A model generated the notes under the pieces. That model ran no database searches. It had not been told where the DNA came from and worked only from the letters and a program-made list of their open reading frames with translations. This document shows, in pieces, positions 1-7,508 of a DNA stretch of 64,000 bases. The translations under genes were made by a program, and so were the position numbers. Origin of the DNA: Gymnodinialimonas phycosphaerae (GTDB taxonomy: Bacteria; Pseudomonadota; Alphaproteobacteria; Rhodobacterales; Rhodobacteraceae). How positions within the stretch are numbered: the first letter of the stretch is position 1; each line of letters begins with the position of its first letter. The stretch covers positions 1,674,001-1,738,000 of the forward strand of contig NZ_JAIMBW010000001.1 in the NCBI RefSeq assembly GCF_019195455.1. The letters run 5' to 3'.

Positions 1-601
1 CGATCAGGCAATCGGCCAACGCCTTGGTGTCGGGCTCGCGCGCGGCGTTCTTGATGACGGTCGTGCCGCGCGCCCGCACGGCGGCGCACATCACGTTTTC
101 GGTGGCCCCCACGGAGGGGAAGGGAAATTCGACCTCCGCCCCCTTCAGGTCGCCCGCCGCATGGACGTAGCCGTCCTTGAGGTCCACCGTCGCCCCCATC
201 TTCTTGAGGCCTTCGAGGTGGAAATCCACCGCGCGGGCCCCAATGGCGCAGCCGCCGGGAAGCGACACGATTGCCTCTCCGGTGCGGCCCAGAAGCGGGC
301 CCAGAACGTTGAAGGAAGCGCGCAGTTTGCGCACGATGTCATAATGGGCAAGTTGCGACGACAGGGTTTTGGCGGAGAATGCCAGGGTCTGGCCATCGTC
401 CAGCCGCCCGATCTGCACGCCCAGGCTTTCCAGAAGCTCGGACAGCGTGGCCACATCCGACAGGCGCGGAACATTGGTCAGCGTCAGCGGCTCATCACTC
501 AACAACGCGGCGCACATCAGCTTGAGACAGGTGTTCTTTGCCCCTGCAATCGGGATCTGCCCACTCAGCGGGCCGGAGCCCTTCACAACGATCCTGTCCA
601 T
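1..601 (-). CDS. murA: UDP-N-acetylglucosamine 1-carboxyvinyltransferase, C-terminus cut by the window edge
   Basis: MurA catalyses the first committed step of peptidoglycan synthesis, transferring enolpyruvate from PEP to UDP-GlcNAc in the cytoplasm. The visible 200 residues begin [14 protein letters not shown], followed by a GAKN substrate-binding segment near residue 20. The active-site loop [13 protein letters not shown] carries the catalytic cysteine at about residue 118, the residue attacked by fosfomycin in this family. The later segment SVGATENVM is also typical. The reading frame runs off position 1, so roughly the C-terminal half is missing. A small basic gene lies 18 bp upstream on the same strand. 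Identification is secure from the motifs. Confidence 0.95.
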   Translation of the reverse strand, partial: MDRIVVKGSGPLSGQIPIAGAKNTCLKLMCAALLSDEPLTLTNVPRLSDVATLSELLESLGVQIGRLDDGQTLAFSAKTLSSQLAHYDIVRKLRASFNVLGPLLGRTGEAIVSLPGGCAIGARAVDFHLEGLKKMGATVDLKDGYVHAAGDLKGAEVEFPFPSVGATENVMCAAVRARGTTVIKNAAREPDTKALADCLI

Positions 602-619
602 CTGCGTGTCGCCTCTCGA

Positions 620-889
620 TTACGTGTCCGCCGGTTTTCCGGCTTGATCCTGCGCGTCATGCCCTTGGGCCATCTTATCTCTGCCAGTCCGGGCAGCTTG
701 TTCATTTGCGCCCGTCCGGGCAGCTTGCTCATCTGCGCCCGTCCGGGCAACTCGTTCATCTGCGCCCGTCCGGGCGCGGGCCTGGGCCTTGCGGCGCGCC
801 ATGTTGGCCTTCAACGCCGCCTTCAACCGATCCTCGCGGCCCGGCTTGGTGGATCTGGGGCCTTTGCCCGTGGTTGTCTTGTGCACCAT
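620..889 (-). CDS. small basic hypothetical protein with 9-residue tandem repeats, upstream of murA
   Basis: This 89-residue protein starts MVHKTTTGKG and is very rich in Arg, Lys and Ala. The core EDRLKAALKANMARRKAQAR resembles small conserved proteins that I recall beside murA in Rhodobacteraceae; their function is unknown to me. After the core come about three copies of a nine-residue unit of the form RTGADEQAA, encoded by a 27-bp tandem DNA repeat. The tail is charged and no membrane segment is visible. The ATG at 889 was chosen because longer versions of the frame would run into tRNA-Thr. It ends 18 bp before murA and is probably co-transcribed with it. It could be a nucleic-acid-associated protein, but that is only a guess from its charge. 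Confidence 0.6.
   Translation of the reverse strand: MVHKTTTGKGPRSTKPGREDRLKAALKANMARRKAQARARTGADERVARTGADEQAARTGANEQAARTGRDKMAQGHDAQDQAGKPADT
687..775. repeat. 27-bp tandem repeat, about 3.3 copies
   Basis: Three adjacent 27-bp units at 687-713, 714-740 and 741-767, plus a partial fourth starting at 768, share the frame GTCCGGGCA...CTGCGCCC with few substitutions. They lie in the 3' part of the small gene beside murA. Because the unit is a multiple of three, it encodes a nine-residue protein repeat without breaking the frame. Confidence 0.9.
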
Positions 890-1069
890 GGCCCTAGCCT
901 TTAGCGCGCCCGGTAGGGGGCGTCCAGATTGCGCTTGCAAGGTCGCCGCGATGCGTCTAGGACGCGGCGCAATGTTGCTGAGCATCGACTTGGTGGCAGT
1001 TTGTGAATGGGTACCGCTCGGACCCACTTGCCACGGCCCAAGCGGCACGGCTAAGAACCGAGACGAAAT

Positions 1070-1144
1070 GCTGTGGTAGCTCAGTGGTAGAGCACACCCT
1101 TGGTAAGGGTGAGGTCGGGAGTTCAATCCTCCCTCACAGCACCA
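1070..1144 (+). tRNA. tRNA-Thr (anticodon GGU)
   Basis: The sequence folds as a full cloverleaf. The acceptor GCTGTGG pairs with TCACAGC, the D-stem is GCTC/GAGC, and the anticodon stem CACCC/GGGTG encloses loop TTGGTAA with anticodon GGT. The T-stem GGGAG/CTCCC encloses TTCAATC. Discriminator A and an encoded CCA end the gene at 1144. It reads threonine codons ACC and ACT. Confidence 0.97.
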
Positions 1145-1162
1145 TCCTTCTTCTTTATTTGG

Positions 1163-1237
1163 CCTACCGCGCTTCGCGCCACTTGAGGTCGGGGATTGGC
1201 CCACCGCGCTTCGCGCTGTTTGAGGCCGGGGATTGGC
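1163..1237. repeat. two imperfect 37-38 bp direct repeats downstream of tRNA-Thr
   Basis: Unit 1 (1163-1200) and unit 2 (1201-1237) are adjacent. Both contain CACCGCGCTTCGCGC or a near copy, followed by TTGAGG and GGGGATTGGC. Each includes the short palindrome GCGCTTCGCGC-type arm that could form a small hairpin. The rest of the space between the tRNA and the LacI gene (1145-1373) shows nothing else that I recognise. Confidence 0.75.
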
Positions 1238-1373
1238 GCGTCTTGGCACACCGCGGATCAGGCTTTCCAGGACCCATAGGGCACTCCATTCTTTACGCGC
1301 GCCAAGATTTTTCTTCTCAATCCCCCCTCAAACCATTAGCCTTTCGTCAAGACGTGGGAGGCACGGTGGTCAA

Positions 1374-2405
1374 ATGGCCGAACAAGAGATCAGAAACATG
1401 GAGGACTTCGCCGCCGTCAGTGGGATCTCCCGCCCGACGGTCTCGAAGTATTTCAACGATCCGCAAAGCGTACGCGCCACGACGCGCGCGCGCATCGAGC
1501 AGGCGCTTGAGCGCTATGATTACCGCCCCAACATCTATGCGGTAAACCAGAACCGGCGGCTGACCAAGAACATCGGGATCATGGTCCCCTACCTTGCCGA
1601 CCCGTTCTTTGCCGAAATCGCCCGAAACATCGAGATGATGGTGATCGAGGCGGGCTTCCGCCCGATCCTGCTCAGTTCTCACGGCAGCCGCGATCTGGAA
1701 GCCGAGAACCTTGACAGTTTGCGCGCCATCAAGCCCGCCGGCGTGTTGCTGGCACCGCTGGGACGCGCCTCGGACAAAAGCGTGGTGGAAAAGTTTTGTC
1801 GCGACGTCCCCACGATCCTGTTCGACAGCAACATCGACGGCATGGGAGAGGCATTCATCGGCTCGGACAACGTAAGTTTTGTCGAACAAACAGTGGCTTA
1901 CATCACCCACCAGGGTATGCCCCCGTGCTTTTTCGAGATGCGCAACCCCGCCAACCCCAACGCCAACAAGCGCCGTAACGCCTATATCGCGGCCATGGAG
2001 AAGCGCGGGCTGGAACCGCGAGTTGTCAGCATCGACGGCGACGGGTGGGCGTTCGAGGAAATCGGCCGTCAGGGCGCACATCATGTGCTGTCGACCGGGC
2101 AGCTGCCCAGCGATACTGTCTTGTGCAGCAACGACCGACTGGCCATCGGCTTCCTGGCGGCGTGTTATGAGCGGGGGCTGCGGGTCGGCGCCGGAGAGGA
2201 CTGCGCCCTGCGCGTCGCCTCCCACGATGATCACCCGTTCTCGCGCTTCACCTGCCCGGCCCTGACCACCGCCGCACACGACTACGATTCGGTTTCCAAA
2301 AGCAGCGTCGACACGCTTTTCGAGTTGATCGAAAACGGTAGCCGCTTCTCCAATCGGCACGAAACCCTTTTTCCCGCGAAACTTATCATTCGTGCATCTG
2401 CTTGA
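1374..2405 (+). CDS. LacI-family transcriptional regulator of the polyol operon
   Basis: This 343-residue protein has a LacI-type helix-turn-helix at about residues 9-55 (DFAAVSGISRPTVSKYFNDP, then ALERYDYRPN) and a periplasmic-binding-protein-like sensor domain starting around NIGIMVPYLADPFF. The ATG at 1374 was chosen because it sits about 12 bp after GGGAGG and gives the usual short N-terminus; another in-frame ATG lies eight codons further on. The gene ends 120 bp before smoE and points the same way. A perfect 14-bp palindrome in the gap is the obvious operator. The inferred role is polyol-responsive control of the smo operon, and perhaps of itself. The ligand cannot be read from the sequence. 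Confidence 0.88.
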   Translation: MAEQEIRNMEDFAAVSGISRPTVSKYFNDPQSVRATTRARIEQALERYDYRPNIYAVNQNRRLTKNIGIMVPYLADPFFAEIARNIEMMVIEAGFRPILLSSHGSRDLEAENLDSLRAIKPAGVLLAPLGRASDKSVVEKFCRDVPTILFDSNIDGMGEAFIGSDNVSFVEQTVAYITHQGMPPCFFEMRNPANPNANKRRNAYIAAMEKRGLEPRVVSIDGDGWAFEEIGRQGAHHVLSTGQLPSDTVLCSNDRLAIGFLAACYERGLRVGAGEDCALRVASHDDHPFSRFTCPALTTAAHDYDSVSKSSVDTLFELIENGSRFSNRHETLFPAKLIIRASA

Positions 2406-2439
2406 TCTTTAAGCGGAAAAAGAACCCTTTCGAATAAAA

Positions 2440-2490
2440 TTTACGCGCGTAAAGTTTTTCGTTGACCGACAGTAGGATTGCCCGCATCTT
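2440..2490 (+). promoter_or_regulatory. putative smo operon operator and promoter
   Basis: TTTACGCGCGTAAA at 2440-2453 is a perfect 14-bp palindrome, with AAA/TTT flanks extending the symmetry beyond one mismatch. It has the size and central CG of LacI-family operators. Just downstream, TTGACC at 2462-2467 is followed after 17 bp by the weak -10 candidate CATCTT at 2485-2490. The operator therefore lies immediately upstream of, or against, the -35. This position fits either repression or activation by the adjacent LacI-type protein. Confidence 0.55.
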
Positions 2491-2525
2491 ACCGCCACAA
2501 CATCCAACTTCAGGGAGGAACTCGG

Positions 2526-3845
2526 ATGTCTCTCAAGAGAGCACTTGGCGCGACGACAGCGCTTGCAATCTGCGCAGCCGGCACCGCCGCATTTGCAGAT
2601 GCACACTCGGCAACCATCACCATCGCGACCGTCAACAACGGCGACATGGTGCGGATGCAGGGTTACACTGACCAGTTCACCGCAGAGACCGGCATCGCCG
2701 TCGAGTGGGTTACGCTGGAAGAGAACGTGCTGCGTCAGCGCGTGACCACGGACATCACCACCAACGGTGGCCAGTTCGACATCATGACCATCGGCATGTA
2801 CGAAGCGCCGATCTGGGGATCCAACGGCTGGCTCGTCCCGCTGGACGGCCTGTCTGAAGAATACAACGCCGACGACATCCTGCCCGCCATGCGCGGCGGT
2901 CTGTCCCACGACGGCACGCTTTATGCAGCGCCCTTCTACGGCGAATCGTCCATGGTCATGTACCGCACGGACCTGATGGAGGCCGCTGGCCTCGAAATGC
3001 CCGATGCACCGACTTGGGAATTCATCCGCGAAGCCGCGGCTGCGATGACCGACCGTGAGAACGACATCAACGGCATCTGCCTGCGTGGTAAGCCCGGTTG
3101 GGGCGAAGGTGGTGCATTCATCACCGCGATGTCCAACTCCTTCGGCGCACGTTGGTTCGACATGGACTGGCAGGCTCAGTTCGACACCCAGCCCTGGCTC
3201 GACACGCTGACCTTCTACAACGACATGATGCAGGAATCCGGTCCCTCGGGCTTTGCCACCAACGGCTTCACCGAGAACCTGAACCTGTTCAACCAGGGCC
3301 TCTGCGGCATGTGGATCGACGCCACGGTTGCGGCATCCTTCGTGACCAACCCCGATGACAGCACCGTTGCCGACTCGGTCGGTTTCGCACTGGCACCCGA
3401 CAACGGTTTGGGCGTTCGCTCCAACTGGCTGTGGGCCTGGGCACTGGCAGTACCTGCCGGCACGCAGCAGCAGGCAGAAGCGATCCAGTTCATCGAGTGG
3501 GCCACCGGTACGGGCTACATCGAGCTGGTTGCCGAAAACGAAGGTTGGGCGAACGTCCCCCCCGGCGCACGTACGTCGCTCTACGAGAACCCGAACTACA
3601 TCGAGGTGCCGTTCGCACAGATGACGCTGGACTCGATCCTGTCGGCTGATCCGAACAACTCCACCGTCGAAGAGAGCCCCTATGTGGGTATCCAGTTCGC
3701 GGCGATCCCCGAGTTTGCCGGTATCGCGACCGAAGTGAGCCAGGAATTCTCGGCTTTCTACGCCGGTCAGCAGACCGTTGAAGAAGCGCTGGCGAACGCC
3801 CAGGCGATCACCAACGAAGCCATGGAAGCTGCTGGTTACCAGTAA
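2526..3845 (+). CDS. smoE: polyol (sorbitol/mannitol) ABC transporter substrate-binding protein
   Basis: This periplasmic binding protein of 439 residues has a clear Sec signal peptide (MSLKRALGATTALAICAAGTAAFA, cut before DAHS). The body is a family 1 solute-binding protein, with segments such as FDIMTIGMYEAPIWG and APFYGESSMVMYRTDL. The ATG at 2526 follows AGGGAGGA by six bases; an upstream in-frame start would bury the signal peptide. It is first in the order binding protein, permease, permease, ATPase, sorbitol dehydrogenase, mannitol dehydrogenase, which matches the Rhodobacter smo operon. It delivers polyols to SmoFG. The 126-bp gap before smoF contains a stem-loop. Confidence 0.9.
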   Translation: MSLKRALGATTALAICAAGTAAFADAHSATITIATVNNGDMVRMQGYTDQFTAETGIAVEWVTLEENVLRQRVTTDITTNGGQFDIMTIGMYEAPIWGSNGWLVPLDGLSEEYNADDILPAMRGGLSHDGTLYAAPFYGESSMVMYRTDLMEAAGLEMPDAPTWEFIREAAAAMTDRENDINGICLRGKPGWGEGGAFITAMSNSFGARWFDMDWQAQFDTQPWLDTLTFYNDMMQESGPSGFATNGFTENLNLFNQGLCGMWIDATVAASFVTNPDDSTVADSVGFALAPDNGLGVRSNWLWAWALAVPAGTQQQAEAIQFIEWATGTGYIELVAENEGWANVPPGARTSLYENPNYIEVPFAQMTLDSILSADPNNSTVEESPYVGIQFAAIPEFAGIATEVSQEFSAFYAGQQTVEEALANAQAITNEAMEAAGYQ

Positions 3846-3865
3846 GCGATCCTTCTACAAGATCG

Positions 3866-3890
3866 GAAGACGGCGGCGCTCGCCGCCTTC
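3866..3890 (+). other. intercistronic stem-loop between smoE and smoF
   Basis: GGCGGC at 3872-3877 pairs with GCCGCC at 3882-3887 around a GCTC loop, with weak extension at the base. No T-run follows, so it is not a standard intrinsic terminator. Such hairpins after binding-protein genes commonly stabilise the upstream mRNA or cut read-through so that the binding protein exceeds the permeases. That role here is inferred. Confidence 0.5.
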
Positions 3891-3971
3891 CACTTAACCT
3901 GCTACCCTTCCCAATATCATCTAATTCCGGTTCCCCGGGCGCATAACGCCCGAACGAGGAGGATATCTGCC

Positions 3972-4838
3972 ATGGCAACCCAGCACTCCAGATCCGCAGC
4001 GCGGATCATGATGGCCCCGGCGGTTTTTCTGCTCCTTGTGTGGATGCTTGTGCCCCTGTGCATGACCCTGTGGTTCTCGGTCCGCGACTACCGGCCGCTG
4101 CGCGGCGGCGACAATGGATTTGTAGGCTTGGACAACTTCGTCCGCTTCGTCTCGTCCAACTCATTCTGGCCCTCGATCATGACGACGCTCATCATCGTCG
4201 GCGGTGTCCTTCTGATCTCCATCTGCCTTGGCGTTCTGCTGGCGATCCTTCTGGATCAGCCGATGTGGGGCCAGGGCGTTGTCCGCATCCTCGTGATCGC
4301 CCCCTTCTTCGTGATGCCCACGGTATCCGCGCTGGTGTGGAAGAACATGTTCATGGATCCGGTCAACGGCGTCTTCAGTTACATTTGGCGGTTCTTCGGC
4401 GCCGACCCGGTGGTCTGGCTATCGGAAATGCCGGTGTTCTCCATCGTGATGATCGTGTCCTGGCAGTGGCTGCCGTTTGCGACGCTGATCCTGCTGACGG
4501 CGATCCAATCGCTGGACAGCGAGCAGTTGGAAGCCGCCGAGATGGATGGCGCAAGCCCAATCGCGCGCTTTGCCTTCATCACGCTCCCGCACCTGAGCCG
4601 CGCGATCACCATCGTGATCCTGATCCAGACGATCTTCCTGCTGGCCGTCTTCGCCGAGATCTTCGTGACCACGGGCGGTGCATTCGGAACCCGGACCCTG
4701 ACCTACCTGATCTACCAGCGCGTGCTGGAAAGCCAGAACGTGGGCCTTGGATCCGCAGGCGGCGTCTACGCTATCATTCTTGCCAACATCGTTGCCATCT
4801 TCCTGATGCGCATCGTCGGCAAAAACCTGGACAAGTGA
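3972..4838 (+). CDS. smoF: polyol ABC transporter permease 1
   Basis: This 288-residue inner-membrane protein has about six hydrophobic segments, the first at residues 12-32 (MMAPAVFLLLVWMLVPLCM). It carries the EAA loop (EAAEMDGASP...ITLPHL) that contacts the ATPase in binding-protein-dependent permeases of the MalF/UgpA type. The start follows ACGAGGAGG. It ends 10 bp before smoG. Together with SmoG it should form the membrane channel for sorbitol/mannitol supplied by SmoE and powered by SmoK. The assignment rests on family motifs and the operon order. Confidence 0.88.
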   Translation: MATQHSRSAARIMMAPAVFLLLVWMLVPLCMTLWFSVRDYRPLRGGDNGFVGLDNFVRFVSSNSFWPSIMTTLIIVGGVLLISICLGVLLAILLDQPMWGQGVVRILVIAPFFVMPTVSALVWKNMFMDPVNGVFSYIWRFFGADPVVWLSEMPVFSIVMIVSWQWLPFATLILLTAIQSLDSEQLEAAEMDGASPIARFAFITLPHLSRAITIVILIQTIFLLAVFAEIFVTTGGAFGTRTLTYLIYQRVLESQNVGLGSAGGVYAIILANIVAIFLMRIVGKNLDK

Positions 4839-4848
4839 GGGACTGGAC

Positions 4849-5679
4849 ATGGCTAGAGCTGTCACAAACAACCGCAAGGCCCTGAACACCGCACTCGCGT
4901 GGCTCGTGGGACTGATGATCTTCTTCCCGATCCTCTGGACGATCCTGACATCGTTCAAGACGGAAGCGGATGCCATCGCCAACCCTCCGGTCCTGTTCTT
5001 CTTCGACTGGACGCTGGAAAACTACCGCGAGGTCATGGAGCGGTCCAACTACGCCCGCTTCCTGTCGAACTCGATCCTGATTGCCGGGGGCTCCACGATC
5101 CTTGGTTTGATCATCGCGGTACCTGCCGCCTGGTCGATGGCCTTCGTGCCCTCGAACCGGACCAAGGACATCCTGCTGTGGATGTTGAGCACCAAGATGC
5201 TGCCAGCCGTGGGCGTCCTCTACCCCATCTACCTGCTGTGCATTCAGCTGGGGGTTCTGGACAATCGGTTCGCGCTGGTCGTCATTCTGATGCTGATCAA
5301 CCTGCCGATCATAGTCTGGATGCTCTACACCTACTTCAAGGAAATCCCCGGTGAGATCCTTGAAGCCGCCCGGATGGACGGCGCGGGTCTGAAGGAAGAG
5401 ATCCTCTATGTCCTGACGCCCATGGCCGTGCCGGGCATTGCCTCCACCATGTTGCTGAACTTCATCCTGGCGTGGAACGAAGCCTTCTGGACGCTGAACC
5501 TGACCTCGGTCGACGCGGCGCCTTTGACGGCCTTCATCGCAAGCTATTCGTCACCCGAAGGGCTGTTCTTCGCGAAACTCTCGGCGGCCTCGACCATGGC
5601 CATTGCGCCGATCCTCATCCTGGGCTGGTTCAGCCAGAAGCAACTTGTCCGAGGTCTGACCTTTGGTGCCGTCAAATAA
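4849..5679 (+). CDS. smoG: polyol ABC transporter permease 2
   Basis: This is the second permease (276 residues, MalG/UgpE type). It has hydrophobic helices beginning at residues 14-33 and an EAA loop (ILEAARMDGAGLKEEI...MAVPG). The final segment ILILGWFSQKQLVRGLTFGAVK is the classic C-terminus of MalG-like permeases. It follows smoF by 10 bp, consistent with translational coupling, and is followed by smoK after a 46-bp gap containing GAAAGGAAA ahead of the ATPase start. It pairs with SmoF in the membrane. Confidence 0.88.
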   Translation: MARAVTNNRKALNTALAWLVGLMIFFPILWTILTSFKTEADAIANPPVLFFFDWTLENYREVMERSNYARFLSNSILIAGGSTILGLIIAVPAAWSMAFVPSNRTKDILLWMLSTKMLPAVGVLYPIYLLCIQLGVLDNRFALVVILMLINLPIIVWMLYTYFKEIPGEILEAARMDGAGLKEEILYVLTPMAVPGIASTMLLNFILAWNEAFWTLNLTSVDAAPLTAFIASYSSPEGLFFAKLSAASTMAIAPILILGWFSQKQLVRGLTFGAVK

Positions 5680-5725
5680 ATGCTCAAGCTTGAGCAACCC
5701 TCTAAGGGATTGAAAGGAAACGATT

Positions 5726-6730
5726 ATGGGACGCATTACACTTGACAAAGTGCAAAAGTCTTTCGGCGAAGTCGAAGTCATCCCGCCGCTGGATCTGGAA
5801 ATCAATGAGGGCGAGTTCGTCGTCTTCGTCGGCCCGTCGGGCTGCGGCAAGTCGACGCTTCTGCGACTGATCGCAGGCCTGGAGGATGTATCGGGCGGGC
5901 AGATCCGGATCGACGGCGAGGATGCCACCATGACGCCGCCTGCCAAGCGCGGCCTCGCGATGGTGTTCCAGTCCTACGCGCTTTACCCGCATATGTCGGT
6001 GCGCAAGAACATCGCCTTCCCGCTGCGGATGGCGGGCATGGACCAGGCCGAGCAAGAGCGTCGCATCGACAAGGCGGCCAGCATCCTGAACCTGAGCGAC
6101 TATATCGACCGCCGCCCCGGCCAGCTTTCGGGCGGTCAGCGTCAGCGTGTGGCCATCGGCCGCGCGATTGTGCGCGAACCCGCCGCGTTCCTCTTTGACG
6201 AGCCGCTGTCGAACCTTGACGCCGCCCTGCGGGTGGGAATGCGCCTTGAGATCACGGAACTGCATGAGCGTCTGAAGACCACGATGATCTACGTGACCCA
6301 CGACCAAGTCGAAGCCATGACAATGGCCGACAAGATCGTGGTCCTGCGTGCCGGTCACATCGAGCAGGTTGGCAGCCCGCTGGAGCTGTACCGCGCGCCC
6401 AAGAACCTGTTTGTCGCGGGCTTCATCGGCTCGCCCAAGATGAACCAGATCGACGGGGCCGAAGCCGCCAAGCACAACGCCACCACCATCGGCATCCGCC
6501 CCGAGCATATCGATGTCTCGAAGACGGAAGGCATGTGGAAGGGCCGCGTCGGTGTGTCCGAACACCTGGGGTCCGACACGTTCTTCTACGTCCACGACAC
6601 CGGCGTCGCCGAGGATATCACAGTACGTGTGAACGGCGAGTTCGAGTTGCACTCAGGCGACGACGTCTACCTGACACCGCAGGCCGACAAGCTGCACCGC
6701 TTCGACGCAAGCGGTCTGCGCATCGCATGA
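5726..6730 (+). CDS. smoK: polyol ABC transporter ATP-binding protein
   Basis: This 334-residue cytoplasmic ATPase of the MalK/UgpC class has Walker [10 protein letters not shown] at residues 36-44, Q-loop [11 protein letters not shown], signature LSGGQRQRV, Walker [17 protein letters not shown] and a switch histidine in YVTHDQ. A C-terminal TOBE-like regulatory domain follows ([12 protein letters not shown], then IGIRPEHI). All catalytic residues are present. Its TGA overlaps the ATG of smoS (ATGA at 6727-6730), which couples transport to the first catabolic enzyme. Confidence 0.93.
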   Translation: MGRITLDKVQKSFGEVEVIPPLDLEINEGEFVVFVGPSGCGKSTLLRLIAGLEDVSGGQIRIDGEDATMTPPAKRGLAMVFQSYALYPHMSVRKNIAFPLRMAGMDQAEQERRIDKAASILNLSDYIDRRPGQLSGGQRQRVAIGRAIVREPAAFLFDEPLSNLDAALRVGMRLEITELHERLKTTMIYVTHDQVEAMTMADKIVVLRAGHIEQVGSPLELYRAPKNLFVAGFIGSPKMNQIDGAEAAKHNATTIGIRPEHIDVSKTEGMWKGRVGVSEHLGSDTFFYVHDTGVAEDITVRVNGEFELHSGDDVYLTPQADKLHRFDASGLRIA

Positions 6731-7494
6731 CACGCCTTGCCGGAAAATGCGCGTTGATTACCGGGGCAGCACGCGGCATCGGGCGCGCCTTTGCGGAGCG
6801 CTACATCGCCGAAGGCGCGCGCGTGGCGATTGCCGATATCAATCTGGCGCGGGCCCAAGAGACCGCCTCGGAGATCGGCGCGATAGCGGTGGAAATGGAC
6901 GTGGCCTGCGAAGACAGCATCGCCGCGGGTGTGACCGCCGCGGTCGAGGGCCTGGGGCAGATCGATATCCTGATCAACAACGCGGCGGTGTTCACGGCCG
7001 CCCCGCTGGTCGAGATCACCTACAAGGAATACGCGGACGTCTTCGACATCAACGTGGGCGGGACGCTGTTCACCATGCAGGCCGTTGCGCGCCACATGAT
7101 CGAGGCCGGGATCAAGGGCCGGATTATCAATATGGCCAGCCAGGCGGGACGTCGTGGCGAGCCGCTGGTGGCCGTCTATTGCGCCTCCAAGGCCGCGGTC
7201 ATCAGCCTGACGCAAAGCGCGGGTCTGAACCTGATCGGGCATGGCATCAACGTGAACGCCATCTCGCCCGGGGTGGTGGATGGCGAACATTGGGACGGTG
7301 TCGACGCCTTCTTCGCCAAGTACGAAGGCAAGGCGCCGGGCCAGAAAAAGCGCGAAGTGGGCGAGGCCGTGCCTTACGGGCGCATGGGCGTCGCCGAGGA
7401 TCTGACCGGCATGGCCGTGTTTCTGGCCAGTGACGAAGCCGCATACATCGTGGGCCAGACCTACAATGTCGACGGCGGGCAGTGGTTGAGTTGA
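6727..7494 (+). CDS. smoS: sorbitol dehydrogenase (short-chain dehydrogenase)
   Basis: This 255-residue SDR oxidises D-sorbitol (L-iditol/galactitol in some relatives) with NAD. It shows the TGAARGIG nucleotide-binding motif near residue 12, NNAA at about residue 88, the catalytic Ser in [11 protein letters not shown], the YCASK Tyr-Lys pair, and the specific stretch [22 protein letters not shown], which matches my memory of Rhodobacter SmoS very closely. The C-terminus NVDGGQWLS is also characteristic. Its ATG overlaps the smoK stop. The downstream polyol dehydrogenase begins 14 bp after its stop. Confidence 0.93.
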   Translation: MTRLAGKCALITGAARGIGRAFAERYIAEGARVAIADINLARAQETASEIGAIAVEMDVACEDSIAAGVTAAVEGLGQIDILINNAAVFTAAPLVEITYKEYADVFDINVGGTLFTMQAVARHMIEAGIKGRIINMASQAGRRGEPLVAVYCASKAAVISLTQSAGLNLIGHGINVNAISPGVVDGEHWDGVDAFFAKYEGKAPGQKKREVGEAVPYGRMGVAEDLTGMAVFLASDEAAYIVGQTYNVDGGQWLS

Positions 7495-7508
7495 GCGGGG
7501 AAAGGCTG

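Noticed and set aside
687-775. possible CRISPR-like array
   Set aside because: Units are directly adjacent with no spacers, lie within a coding frame, and no cas gene is nearby.
1145-1373. integration site or prophage remnant next to tRNA-Thr
   Set aside because: No integrase gene, no duplicate of the tRNA 3' end and no phage-like genes are visible; only short local repeats.
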